Origin: a virus
Strand: one strand, 5' to 3'
Virus record (IMG/VR): IMGVR_UViG_3300028277_000015
Location: 1 to 28,836 of that record
Length of the DNA: 28,836 nt
Below the pieces are notes generated by a model. That model was not told where the DNA came from. It searched no databases and was given only the letters and a program-made list of their open reading frames with translations. A program made the translations under genes and the position numbers. How positions within the stretch are numbered: position 1 is the first letter of the stretch; every line of letters begins with the position of its first letter. Shown here piece after piece: positions 16,182 to 24,116 of the stretch.

Positions 16182-16519
16182 TATAGTGCCCTTATGAATT
16201 CCTTGTAGTTAGATGCAGAAAATGGATTCTTCATTATATATGGTTCTGCTTCTTTCCATCTGCCTTCTATTACATCTCTAGCATACAGAAATGCATAATA
16301 TGGATCTTTCATGATGTAAGGTTCGGCTTCTGACCATCTTCTTTCCATTACATACATAACATACAGAAATGCAGAAGATGGATCTTTCATTATATATGGT
16401 TCTGCTTCTGTCCATTCACCTGTTCGTTCTGCTTCTTCCCATGCGAATGATGGGATTTTAAACCTATCTTTATAGCCATATAATGACTCTGGATTTGTGT
16501 GTTTGCTGTATAAATTCAT
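16181..16519 (-). CDS. NPESLYGY-leader protein with three EAEPYIMKDP repeats
   Basis: A 112-residue paralogue of the gene at 15762-16181: the same leader (MNLYSKHTNPESLYGY) and linker (KDRFKIPSFAWEEAERTGEW), then three repeat units ending in KEFIRAL. The first 45 codons are nearly identical at the DNA level between the two genes, while the repeats have diverged (DPSSAFLYVMYVME, DPYYAFLYARDVIE, NPFSASNYKEFI). This indicates tandem duplication followed by repeat turnover. The gene starts two bases after the stop of the 94-residue gene. Confidence 0.65.
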   Translation of the reverse strand: MNLYSKHTNPESLYGYKDRFKIPSFAWEEAERTGEWTEAEPYIMKDPSSAFLYVMYVMERRWSEAEPYIMKDPYYAFLYARDVIEGRWKEAEPYIMKNPFSASNYKEFIRAL

Positions 16520-16520
16520 T

Positions 16521-16805
16521 TTAGTTCATCACCTTTATTCTCACTAATGGGCTTTTTCTTACTGATAGCATATATTCCCTATTCCCACACTTGTTAAAAT
16601 GCCGTAAGTCTTCATCTGTTACCCAGTATTTAATTAAATGCTCGTACCTTCCTTTTACGAATTTACTATTGTTAAAATTCCCATCTTGCACTCTCGAAGT
16701 AACAAATTCCTTTGTGCCAAACCATTTGAATTTCTTGCCAGCAATCCACGACAATGGATTACTTGCTTCGTATTCTTCAGAACACATTGCGCGATATAGT
16801 ATCAT
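16521..16805 (-). CDS. Small protein of unknown function between repeat genes
   Basis: A 94-residue basic protein: MILYRAMCSEEYEASN, then KKFKWFGTKEFVTSRVQDG, FNNSKF, GRYEHLIKYWV and NREYMLSVRKSPLVRIKVMN. It lacks the leader and the repeat of both neighbours. An N-terminal LYRA strand, FVTSR and a late NREYM glutamate loosely recall small ADP-ribosyltransferase-like or RES-like proteins seen in phages, but I cannot confirm that. Overlaps the upstream repeat gene by 4 bp. The single untagged gene inside the repeat array could be a cargo or immunity-like partner. Confidence 0.5.
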   Translation of the reverse strand: MILYRAMCSEEYEASNPLSWIAGKKFKWFGTKEFVTSRVQDGNFNNSKFVKGRYEHLIKYWVTDEDLRHFNKCGNREYMLSVRKSPLVRIKVMN

Positions 16806-17461
16806 GTATTGTTCCCTATGAATTCATTGTATTCAGCTGCATATTCTGGACTCTTCATTATATATGGTTCTGCTTCTGGAAATCTGCCTTCTATTACATA
16901 TCTAGCATACCAATATGCATATGTTGGATTTTTCATTATATATGGTTCTGCTTCTGACCATCTTCCTTTTTTTCTTATATCCCTAGCATACATATATGCA
17001 TATTCTGGACTCTTCATTATATATGGTTCTGCTTCTGGAAATCTGCCTTCTATTACATATCTAGCATACCAATATGCAGAATATGGATCTTTCATTATAT
17101 ATGGTTCGGCTTCTGTCCATTCATCTTTTATGACCTCATTAGCATACAGATATGCATATTTTGGATCTTTCATTATATATGGTTCTGCTTCTGGCCATCT
17201 TCCTTTTTTTCTTATATCCCTAGCATAAAAATATGCATATTCTGGGTCTTTCATTATATATGGCTCGGCTTCTGGCCATTCATCTTGTATTGCATCCATA
17301 GCATAAAAATATGCATATTCTGGGTCTTTCATTATATATGGTTCAGCTTCTAGCCAGTTACCTGTTCTTTTTGCTTCTTTATATGCGAATAATGGGATTT
17401 TAAACCTATCTTTATAGCCATATAATGTCTCTGGATTTGTGTGATATTCGTATAAATTCAT
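16802..17461 (-). CDS. NPETLYGY-leader protein with seven EAEPYIMKDP repeats
   Basis: A 219-residue protein, the longest of three paralogous array genes: leader MNLYEYHTNPETLYGY, linker KDRFKIPLFAYKEAKRTGNW, then seven units alternating roughly 26 and 27 residues. Variant positions follow YIMK(D/S/N)P and the repeat ends (IQDEW, RKKGRW, IEGRF). The alternation of 'ARYVIEGRF' and 'ARDIRKKGRW' units suggests duplication of unit pairs. No catalytic motif; likely a binding solenoid. Ends in an ATGA-type overlap with the 94-residue gene and begins overlapping the stop of gene 17458-18219. Confidence 0.65.
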   Translation of the reverse strand: MNLYEYHTNPETLYGYKDRFKIPLFAYKEAKRTGNWLEAEPYIMKDPEYAYFYAMDAIQDEWPEAEPYIMKDPEYAYFYARDIRKKGRWPEAEPYIMKDPKYAYLYANEVIKDEWTEAEPYIMKDPYSAYWYARYVIEGRFPEAEPYIMKSPEYAYMYARDIRKKGRWSEAEPYIMKNPTYAYWYARYVIEGRFPEAEPYIMKSPEYAAEYNEFIGNNT

Positions 17462-18219
17462 TTAATTCTTCTCCCATAGCGATCATACTCATTGGCTTTT
17501 ATATATTCTACTTTATGCATGATTTGCCCATTCTCAACTACTGCGGTATGCCTCTCATCCCCGAATATCCGGCGAATGCCAATCCTCTCTAATATATATT
17601 CTGCAATTGAATGCTTGTCATAATCAATGGCATCGTAGTTGTTAGTTCGGGATGGAAGATCTTCTCTGAGAATGAACGAAAATATATAATCTAAATTGGC
17701 AACAGAATATAGGTGTGGTTCAAATGTCGCATCATAATCCCCATCTTCCACATTTAATCTTTGCGCAGCATTAATTAAATCATCCCGTGTTATATCAAAC
17801 GTATCACTTAGGACGGAGTGCATTGCATTGACATCATCGTTATATTCGGCATACGAGGGGGCATTTTCCCAGTCAATATTACCCTCGTCATCTACTATAC
17901 CTTCATCCGTTAAGTAATCGAGAAAACCCACATCATTTATTTCCCACTCAGCAGTTTGTTCAAATACAAATTCAAGGGCGAGATTTTTCATATCTGCCAA
18001 TAACTCATCAAGCAACTCATCAGACACAAATGGTAAATAAGCTGTCCAACTTTCTGTTGGGAAGGTGTCTGGGCGTAACCGAGCAAGTATTTCCCTCGTT
18101 GCACTGCTAGCAAATCCTAGTTCAATCAACGTATCATCGTCAAATAATTCATCTACTCCCAATGCTTCTTCATAGCCATATAATGTCTCTGGGTTTGAAT
18201 GTTTGCTGTATAAATTCAT
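17458..18219 (-). CDS. NPETLYGY-leader acidic protein of unknown function
   Basis: A 253-residue, strongly acidic protein with leader MNLYSKHSNPETLYGY followed by EEALGVDELFDDDTLIEL. Further segments include SDELLDELLADMKNLALEF, EWEINDVGFLDYLTDEG and a basic C-terminus (IRRIFGDERHTAVVENGQ, NEYDRYGRRIK). Predicted mainly helical with no cysteine or recognised active site. The leader links it to five other proteins with unrelated bodies. ATGA overlaps on both sides place it in one translational unit with the GNAT-Nudix gene and the seven-repeat gene. Confidence 0.55.
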   Translation of the reverse strand: MNLYSKHSNPETLYGYEEALGVDELFDDDTLIELGFASSATREILARLRPDTFPTESWTAYLPFVSDELLDELLADMKNLALEFVFEQTAEWEINDVGFLDYLTDEGIVDDEGNIDWENAPSYAEYNDDVNAMHSVLSDTFDITRDDLINAAQRLNVEDGDYDATFEPHLYSVANLDYIFSFILREDLPSRTNNYDAIDYDKHSIAEYILERIGIRRIFGDERHTAVVENGQIMHKVEYIKANEYDRYGRRIK

Positions 18220-19310
18220 AAGTTACTCATTATCCTAAAAAATTCTGGCCGTTGCAATAATCCTACCAACCCAGGATGCATTGGATTCGGTAAATGTTTT
18301 AATGTAACCCAACTATAGCCCTGTGTTTCCCAATTTAATATTGGTGTAAATTCATCTTCTACTATTGCAATGTAATTATGATACTTGAACCCCGACTCAT
18401 GTTGGAATGTCCAAACATATCTAATATCAGTTAGACCATTATACCCTGCCTCTTCTTTTATCTCCCGTGCTACCGTCTGCATGGGCTTCTCCCCTGCATC
18501 CATTGCACCGCCCCACGTTCCCCATGTGCCTGGTTCTTCAACCATATTACTGCGATGTGCAATGAGATAACGATTAGTTGCCGTAGAATAGAATATACAC
18601 CCAGCTCCTTGTTTACCCCAAAATCCGGTGTTATTCAGCGCATTTATGTGGTCGGTCTCATCTTCACGCAGTGTCCCATCATCTGGCTTAGAACCCGGGG
18701 CAATGCCATGTTGATCTTTATAGAATAGTTCCCATACTTTTCGTGCCATCCCGTATCCCATTTCAGTCATTTGCCCGATCTGCATGTGTGGGTTTTCTTT
18801 CATGAACAGCTTTAGCAAGAATGACCCAATGCCAGACCCCTGGTAATCATCGCGCACCCATATCCCAATTGCACCGAATTCGTTGCTTGCTAGTGCGACA
18901 TATTCATCTCCGTGGAACGCAAATATAGTCTGGTCATATATAGCTAACCCCTTTTTCCGCATTTCGTTTCGTGTCATGTAAATGAGTTTGCCAGCCGAAT
19001 CCCTAGCTAGGTTACCAAACGCATCATCCGGTCCACTGTAGATCGTTTTGGTATATTTGTTTTCATCAATTGACTTTCTAAACTCTATCTTCTTGTCACC
19101 GAATGTCTTTTTGCCAACAACTTTGGGGTGCATGTGGTTGGTCTCTTTTTGCCACCTATCGGATTCTGGGTTTGACATTCCAGTGTACGTGCTGTCATCG
19201 ATGAACCCAGTATAATGATGGTCTATAAATTCTCTCTCGGACATGTCACCTGGGTGCTTGCCCCCAGCCCAGTTTTTGCTACCCTCGGCTAATATATCGT
19301 TAATTTTCAT
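18216..19310 (-). CDS. Leader-tagged GNAT acetyltransferase-Nudix hydrolase fusion
   Basis: A 364-residue two-domain enzyme. Residues about 70-200 form a GNAT-like domain with acetyl-CoA motif A in IGIWVRDDYQGSGIGSFLL (Q157-G-S-G-I-G162). Residues about 230-364 form a Nudix domain with a complete Nudix box G268-x5-E274-x7-R282-E-I-K-E-E-A-G-Y290, which binds divalent metal and hydrolyses nucleoside-diphosphate-X compounds. The N-terminus MKINDILAE/GSKN is a close T4 gp21-like site (Leu-x-Glu before Gly). Fusion plus leader suggests an enzyme delivered to the host, acting on nucleotides, NAD-type cofactors, RNA ends or an acetylated target; the substrate cannot be told from sequence. Coupled by overlaps to both neighbours. 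Confidence 0.75.
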   Translation of the reverse strand: MKINDILAEGSKNWAGGKHPGDMSEREFIDHHYTGFIDDSTYTGMSNPESDRWQKETNHMHPKVVGKKTFGDKKIEFRKSIDENKYTKTIYSGPDDAFGNLARDSAGKLIYMTRNEMRKKGLAIYDQTIFAFHGDEYVALASNEFGAIGIWVRDDYQGSGIGSFLLKLFMKENPHMQIGQMTEMGYGMARKVWELFYKDQHGIAPGSKPDDGTLREDETDHINALNNTGFWGKQGAGCIFYSTATNRYLIAHRSNMVEEPGTWGTWGGAMDAGEKPMQTVAREIKEEAGYNGLTDIRYVWTFQHESGFKYHNYIAIVEDEFTPILNWETQGYSWVTLKHLPNPMHPGLVGLLQRPEFFRIMSNL

Positions 19311-20017
19311 AGTGACATTCTATCATCTTCTAAATCACGTTTTTTGTCCCATAATTTTTGAACTAACCCCTTCTTGCGCAGTATCTTGAATGCGATATTC
19401 TCCGGACTAAATTCACCTTTTTCTGATAATCCTGCATTGCGATATTTCGTTATTGTATGTGTAGCAATCACAATGCTATTCTCATTGTCACTCGCTAATG
19501 CCATTAATATAAATTCACGTAGTTTTTCGTATTTTGCTTTAGTGGCAGAATCATCTAAATTAGCACGTTTTTTAGTTGGCATTTTGTTCCAATCATCTTT
19601 TATTATGCTATATTCACCAATTGATGTATGTAGCTGTGCTGAGTCTTGAACATATAGTTCAACTTCATATCCACGGATCATTATATCATGTTGGTCATTG
19701 TATTGGTACTTTTTTGCATCAAATAATTCACGATACACTTCATCATCATTGATTTGTGAAAAATCAACAACCAGATGGAGGTCAATGTCAGAATATGGGG
19801 TGAATGAGTAAGCAGCATTTGACCCAGATAGGGTGATATCCGTTATTGCGAGGTCTTTTACACCCAAGAATATCCTAAAATCCTCCGCAATATCAAGCAA
19901 TGCCGTATGTACTTCTTTCCGCATTCGTTCTTCTGAATCCCACAATTGGGGATTTAATTCCTTGTGAAAATTTATCGCATCATCTAACCTAAAACTGTCT
20001 AATTCAAATATATTCAT
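19307..20017 (-). CDS. Nucleotidyltransferase-fold protein with short leader
   Basis: A 236-residue protein. Residues 62-86 contain ITLSGSNAAYSFTPYSDIDL followed by HLVVDF: the nucleotidyltransferase signature G65-S66-x10-D77-x-D79, with E120 in GYEVELYVQD as a plausible third metal ligand. This superfamily transfers nucleotides to proteins, small molecules or RNA ends. The start MNIFELDSFRLDDAINF matches the short M-(N/K)-(L/I)-x-E-L leader class but lacks a clear cleavage site. It is the first gene after the 153-bp gap, has an AAAGGAT site and is coupled to the GNAT-Nudix gene by a 4-bp overlap, so the two are probably co-produced. Confidence 0.7.
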   Translation of the reverse strand: MNIFELDSFRLDDAINFHKELNPQLWDSEERMRKEVHTALLDIAEDFRIFLGVKDLAITDITLSGSNAAYSFTPYSDIDLHLVVDFSQINDDEVYRELFDAKKYQYNDQHDIMIRGYEVELYVQDSAQLHTSIGEYSIIKDDWNKMPTKKRANLDDSATKAKYEKLREFILMALASDNENSIVIATHTITKYRNAGLSEKGEFSPENIAFKILRKKGLVQKLWDKKRDLEDDRMSL

Positions 20018-20170
20018 TTTATATCCTTTGTGTACACCAAATTACCACAGTCCCATATATACGATGATAACTATTTAACTCCATATTTTTGTTTTTTGGT
20101 TAACCCTTGATTGAATATTTCTAAAATATGTTTCTGTTATTTATTCCAGTTCCTATTCAATTCAGAACGT
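20018..20170 (-). promoter_or_regulatory. Largest intergenic gap, with candidate late promoter
   Basis: 153 bp without a supported gene separate the radical SAM gene from the leader-tagged block. On the minus strand an AATAAATA box (20138-20145) fits the T4-like late pattern but sits 120 nt from the next ATG. An 8-bp palindrome GGTTAACC lies in the middle and GTGTACAC (about 20032) just ahead of the AAAGGAT ribosome site. I see no stem followed by a T-run, so no intrinsic terminator is called. Being the only sizeable gap, it is the likeliest transcription start for the 20017-to-left operon. Confidence 0.4.
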
Positions 20171-21181
20171 TTATTTAAATGTAAAACATGCGTTGCAAGA
20201 TGGATGAGTCCATTCGGAATCATTTTGCCAACTATCCATTAGTTGATGGGTGTAAAATTCACTATTGAATATCTCATCAATAGTGTGTTTGTTGATATTA
20301 ATAGATTCTGGGTCTTTTAATATATTAAGCCACATTTGTGATGGAATATCAGCATTATTATCCATATATGGTGCTGTTTGGCAACATGGCAGTAGATATC
20401 CCTGATGATTTACGAACCATTCTTCTCTGATGAACGCAAAACAGTTTTCATATTTATTAGCGTGTGGGGTTGCCATTGTAATATCTACATCAGTTTTGGA
20501 TATGTTGTATTCATTGTCGTAACGGCAGAGATTATCTGATTTGCTAGCCTGTTCTATGTCGTACAGATATTCCCCCTTCACTCTGACAGGCCATGTATTC
20601 CCTTGAAACCATGAGCGGTCAGTGTATACTGTTGTGAATTCACCAAAACCTAAATCTACCGATAATTTTCTAGCCTGTTCTACTTGATGTTCATTGTGCT
20701 TAAATACTATAAACTGCCATGTTGCATTTCCCCCAGCATTTATAAATGCTTTAGCATTTTCCATTATTTTATTATAGTTACTATTGATCCGGTATATCTC
20801 GTTGGTATCTTCAAGACCATCAATAGCAAACATCACGGTTAGATTTTCAAATCCTCCAAGTTCTTCCCACCACTTGGGTGTTCGCATACTACCATTGGTT
20901 GAGATTAAATACCTATAATTCTTAAAAAATTCTATCCAATCTTTGATGTCAGGATGCAACATAGCATCACCATAAGTTGGTACATTTCTAATGTCGCGGA
21001 GGTTTGGTAAACTGTCAAAATTAATATTATGTTTGATAGTTTCAAGGTCCATATGTGTCATTTCAATGGTTTTGATTAGATCACCATTAAAATCATACCG
21101 CTTACATTGTGGACAATGTAGATTACAATATGTAGTGATGTCAAAATTTAGAGTATATATTAGGTCAGATGCAATGTTCAT
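20171..21181 (-). CDS. Radical SAM protein with SPASM-like C-terminus
   Basis: A 336-residue protein. FDITTYCNLHCPQCKRY holds the CxxxCxxC core (C19, C23, C26) and PTYGDAMLHPD the second conserved segment; LISTNGSM matches a core strand. The C-terminal part has additional cysteines (NLCRY, ENCFAFI, LLPCCQTAPY, SCNACF), consistent with an auxiliary Fe-S cluster of SPASM/twitch type. Members modify peptides, sugars or cofactors; the substrate here is unknown. It is distinct from the gene at 10335-11513, which has its auxiliary cysteines at the N-terminus. Starts in a TAATG overlap with the beta-rich protein. No leader. Confidence 0.8.
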   Translation of the reverse strand: MNIASDLIYTLNFDITTYCNLHCPQCKRYDFNGDLIKTIEMTHMDLETIKHNINFDSLPNLRDIRNVPTYGDAMLHPDIKDWIEFFKNYRYLISTNGSMRTPKWWEELGGFENLTVMFAIDGLEDTNEIYRINSNYNKIMENAKAFINAGGNATWQFIVFKHNEHQVEQARKLSVDLGFGEFTTVYTDRSWFQGNTWPVRVKGEYLYDIEQASKSDNLCRYDNEYNISKTDVDITMATPHANKYENCFAFIREEWFVNHQGYLLPCCQTAPYMDNNADIPSQMWLNILKDPESININKHTIDEIFNSEFYTHQLMDSWQNDSEWTHPSCNACFTFK

Positions 21182-21633
21182 TATTTACCGATGTGCTTTA
21201 TTAATAACCATTCATACAATGGTGTTTTGAAATTGAGTGTCGCAACACCATTTGCACCCATTTCACCATAAAACTCTTCGGTTACGGTATCACCGTATCC
21301 ATTAAAATCGTGAGTGTATGATGCTATGCTACGCATAATACCGGGTAAAATAGATAAGTTTATTTCATTAAAACTTATATTGGTAATGTTAATATTCGCA
21401 GAATCCACAATCACTCCATCCTTTTCAACTGCATGATCATCTGTTTTGCCCGACATTATGAATTTTAATTGGTGTTCATTTATGATGGAATCATCAATAT
21501 CATATACAAAATTATACGATGTTTTTGTAGTTGATATTTTATATATCGAAACATCATTCACCAGTATTTCAAAATCAAGCGGTATTTCTGGTATATTTAC
21601 ATGAATATCACATCTGATTGGTAACATTGTCAT
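21181..21633 (-). CDS. Beta-sandwich carbohydrate-binding-like phage protein
   Basis: I choose the start at 21633 (MTMLPIRCDIHVNIPEIPL), 4 bp after the previous stop, rather than the earlier in-frame ATG at 21678 that lies inside the preceding gene; 21627 is also possible. The 150-residue product is rich in beta strands (DFEILVNDVSIYKIST, HQLKFIMSGKTDDHAV, NINITNISFNEINLSI) and ends with an aromatic segment (FYGEMGANGVATLNFKTPLY). It resembles small phage carbohydrate-binding-module-like proteins, and loosely the 99-residue protein at 2284-2583. It may decorate the virion or support adsorption (inference). Confidence 0.55.
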   Translation of the reverse strand: MTMLPIRCDIHVNIPEIPLDFEILVNDVSIYKISTTKTSYNFVYDIDDSIINEHQLKFIMSGKTDDHAVEKDGVIVDSANINITNISFNEINLSILPGIMRSIASYTHDFNGYGDTVTEEFYGEMGANGVATLNFKTPLYEWLLIKHIGK

Positions 21634-21637
21634 CTGG

Positions 21638-21814
21638 TTACCAATCGCCTGTCTGTTTTTCAATTTCAACCATAACATTAGGCCCTGTCATCTCAGAAAT
21701 AATTGCAGTTAAATCTAATAATGTCTGGTCTGGTAACAACTCAACATCATCTTCGTTATTTCGTCGTAGTTTACTCACGCTAATTGCTATCTTAGCTTCA
21801 TTTAATCTAGCCAT
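21638..21814 (-). CDS. 58-residue phage protein of unknown function
   Basis: A short frame with ATG at 812-814 past 21000 and TAA at 21638-21640: MARLNEAKIAISVSKLRRNN, then EDDVELLPDQTLLDLTAIIS and EMTGPNVMVEIEKQTGDW. The composition, the ClpA-stop overlap (8 bp) and tight spacing to the next start all support a real gene. Similar small proteins (a basic 'AKIAITVSKLVR' helix, an acidic segment, then a 'TGPxVxVEIE' strand) occur in T4-like phages near structural genes, without known function. Confidence 0.65.
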   Translation of the reverse strand: MARLNEAKIAISVSKLRRNNEDDVELLPDQTLLDLTAIISEMTGPNVMVEIEKQTGDW

Positions 21815-24116
21815 TGTTCTCTTCCTTGGGTTTAAATTGTGTTAATACGATAACACCATCTTTGTCTATTTCTGGTTGTATATCCACTGGTAATTCAGCT
21901 GTTTCAACAACATCAGGCATAATCTCAAATTCAATTTCATCATTTAAAATGATATTAATATTGCAATTTGTAATATCATCAAATAATAATTTTTGACTTA
22001 GTGGCACTCGGATTAGTTCATCAATTTTTCTACTGATCGGTCTTGCCCCCATCTTGCTATCATACCCAATTTCGGCTATATGAGAGATGACGCTTTCATT
22101 TACCATCAGTTTTATGTTGCGATCAGCCAATGATTCTTTTAGTTCATTGATGAATTTAACAACCACTTTCTTAATACTCAATGTATCTAATTTGGTGAAT
22201 TTGATTATTTTATCAATTCTGTTTCGTAGTTCTGGCTTGAAGAATTCTTTAACCGCATCATCTTCTTCCCCTGTTTTCTCCAACGATTGTGCGAAACCAA
22301 TGTTATTTGCTTCATTGGCTTGTGCACCTAAGTTTGAGGTTAGAATTATAATGCTATTATTAATTTTGACAGATTTCCCTGAACTACTAGTTATTTTACC
22401 TTCATCTAACATTTGTAGCAGAATGTTACTCACATCTGGATGTGCTTTTTCAATCTCATCAAATAAGATAATGCTGTATGGGTTTTTACTAAGATCAGAT
22501 ATTAGTTTCCCACCCCCAAGGCTACTATCTTCGTAGCCGACATATCCCGGTGGTGGACCAATTAGACTGCTTACAGTGTGTTTCTCTTGGTACTCACTCA
22601 TGTCATACCGTAGTAATTCCATATCAAGGTGTGTGCTTAATAATTTAGAAATGGCAGTTTTTCCAGTTCCCGTGGGACCCAATAGAAGGAAACTAGCAAC
22701 TGGTTTATCTTTCTTGCTGATTCCACTAAATCCAACATATACCCGATTTAGCATTTCATCAACCGCATTATCTTGTCCATACAGCTTATCTTTGATATTA
22801 CTATCAAGGTTCTTCAACTTGGCAGAAGTTTCGTTGGTTAATCGTTCTGCTGGTATATTAGTTAGTTTAGCCACTTGGTCAATGATTCTTTGTTTGGTAA
22901 TATGTGTTCCTTCATTTGCTTTAGCACGTTGTTTAGCACAAGCAGCATCCACCAAATCGATGCATTTATCAGGGTTCTTGCGATCATGCATATAGCGATT
23001 ACTTAGATCAATGGCATTAATAATTGCATCTTCATCAATCTTAACCTTGTGGTATTCTTCCAAACGCTTACTAACCCCTGTAAGAATCTTCACATTAGTA
23101 TCATAATCAGGTTCCTCAATGACTAATTTATAGAACCTTCGCATTAATGCACGATCTTTCTCAAAGGTTTCGTAATATTCTTCCCATGTAGTGCTTGCAA
23201 CAACTTTTAGTGTTCCTTTAGTAATGGCCGGCTTTAACATACTAGCTAAGTCTGGCCCACCTTTGCCCGTACTACCTGCACCTGACATTGTATGTGCCTC
23301 ATCAATAAACAAAATCGTATTCTCTAATGATTCCAATGACTTGATGATATCTTTGAATTTTTCCTCAAAATCCCCGCGATATTTGCTACCAGCAACGATG
23401 TCACTAACCTCCAAACTCCATACCGTATGGTCGGCAATAAATTCTGGACAATTATCAGATTCAATTAATTGGGATAATCCTTCTACAATAGCGGTTTTGC
23501 CTACACCCGGATCCCCTACCATTAATACATTGCTTTTGAATTTTTTAGCCAATACATCTATGGCATCGGTAATCTCGATGGATCTGCCAATCAGTGGTTC
23601 TAATTTTTCATCTCTTGCCAATTCGTTGAGATTAGTGCAGTGTTTATTAAGAATATCCATCGCTTGATCATCGGATAGTACTACATCGTCCTCTGAGTAA
23701 TGCGTATTCCAGAATGCAGTAAACTCATCACGATTCATTCCATACTTTAATAAGAAGTATGATGCATGACTATTTGTTTCACTAGTTATACTTAAATATA
23801 TGTCTATTGTAGTTACATAGCGTCTGCCTGTAAATAGAACTTGAGTCACCGCACGGTTAAATACTCGTTCCAATGCATTGGTTCGTTTGGGTGGTTCTGA
23901 ACTAGTGGATATATTCCCCACATCTTCTAAATATGCATCTAATTCTACATCTAGTGCTTCAACTTCTATTCCGTATTCGATTAGGCATTTGTTAAATGGT
24001 TCATATCGTATTAATGCTAGCAATAGATGTTCCAATAATACATATTCGTTGTTTTTCTGCTTGGCTATAGATATAGCATAATCTGTTATCTGTTCAATTT
24101 CAGGATTTGTTTGCAT
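21807..24116 (-). CDS. clpA: ClpA-like AAA+ unfoldase
   Basis: A 769-residue class I Clp/Hsp100 ATPase, close to the ClpA length. Residues 1-140 form the Clp N-domain. Ring 1 has Walker A GDPGVGKT (201-208) and Walker B ILFIDEAH; ring 2 has Walker A GPTGTGKT (480-487), MSEYQEKHTVSSLIGPPPGY and Walker B IILFDEIEKAHPDV. The segment between the rings is short, so there is no ClpB M-domain. Residues 606-608 are IGF in the place where ClpA has the IGL ClpP-docking loop, so docking to ClpP is possible. No ClpP is in this window; a host ClpP is the likely partner. Start overlaps the upstream gene by 17 bp and lacks an obvious Shine-Dalgarno. Confidence 0.9.
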   Translation of the reverse strand: MQTNPEIEQITDYAISIAKQKNNEYVLLEHLLLALIRYEPFNKCLIEYGIEVEALDVELDAYLEDVGNISTSSEPPKRTNALERVFNRAVTQVLFTGRRYVTTIDIYLSITSETNSHASYFLLKYGMNRDEFTAFWNTHYSEDDVVLSDDQAMDILNKHCTNLNELARDEKLEPLIGRSIEITDAIDVLAKKFKSNVLMVGDPGVGKTAIVEGLSQLIESDNCPEFIADHTVWSLEVSDIVAGSKYRGDFEEKFKDIIKSLESLENTILFIDEAHTMSGAGSTGKGGPDLASMLKPAITKGTLKVVASTTWEEYYETFEKDRALMRRFYKLVIEEPDYDTNVKILTGVSKRLEEYHKVKIDEDAIINAIDLSNRYMHDRKNPDKCIDLVDAACAKQRAKANEGTHITKQRIIDQVAKLTNIPAERLTNETSAKLKNLDSNIKDKLYGQDNAVDEMLNRVYVGFSGISKKDKPVASFLLLGPTGTGKTAISKLLSTHLDMELLRYDMSEYQEKHTVSSLIGPPPGYVGYEDSSLGGGKLISDLSKNPYSIILFDEIEKAHPDVSNILLQMLDEGKITSSSGKSVKINNSIIILTSNLGAQANEANNIGFAQSLEKTGEEDDAVKEFFKPELRNRIDKIIKFTKLDTLSIKKVVVKFINELKESLADRNIKLMVNESVISHIAEIGYDSKMGARPISRKIDELIRVPLSQKLLFDDITNCNINIILNDEIEFEIMPDVVETAELPVDIQPEIDKDGVIVLTQFKPKEENNG

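Noticed and set aside
15780-17400. CRISPR-like regularly spaced repeats
   Set aside because: The 78-81-bp periodicity encodes an in-frame 26-27-residue protein repeat with variable positions inside the unit, and no short palindromic repeat with unique spacers is present.
20085-20115. Possible terminator at GGTTAACC with adjacent A/T run
   Set aside because: The palindrome has no loop, and on the minus strand it is followed by A residues, not a T-run, so it does not form an intrinsic terminator for the genes here.
21634-21678. Start at 21678 for the beta-rich protein
   Set aside because: It lies inside the 58-residue gene and adds a non-family N-terminus; 21633 or 21627 follows the preceding stop directly.
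21807-24116. ClpB-type disaggregase
   Set aside because: The region between the two ATPase rings is too short for the ClpB middle coiled-coil domain, and the IGF loop favours a ClpA-like enzyme.
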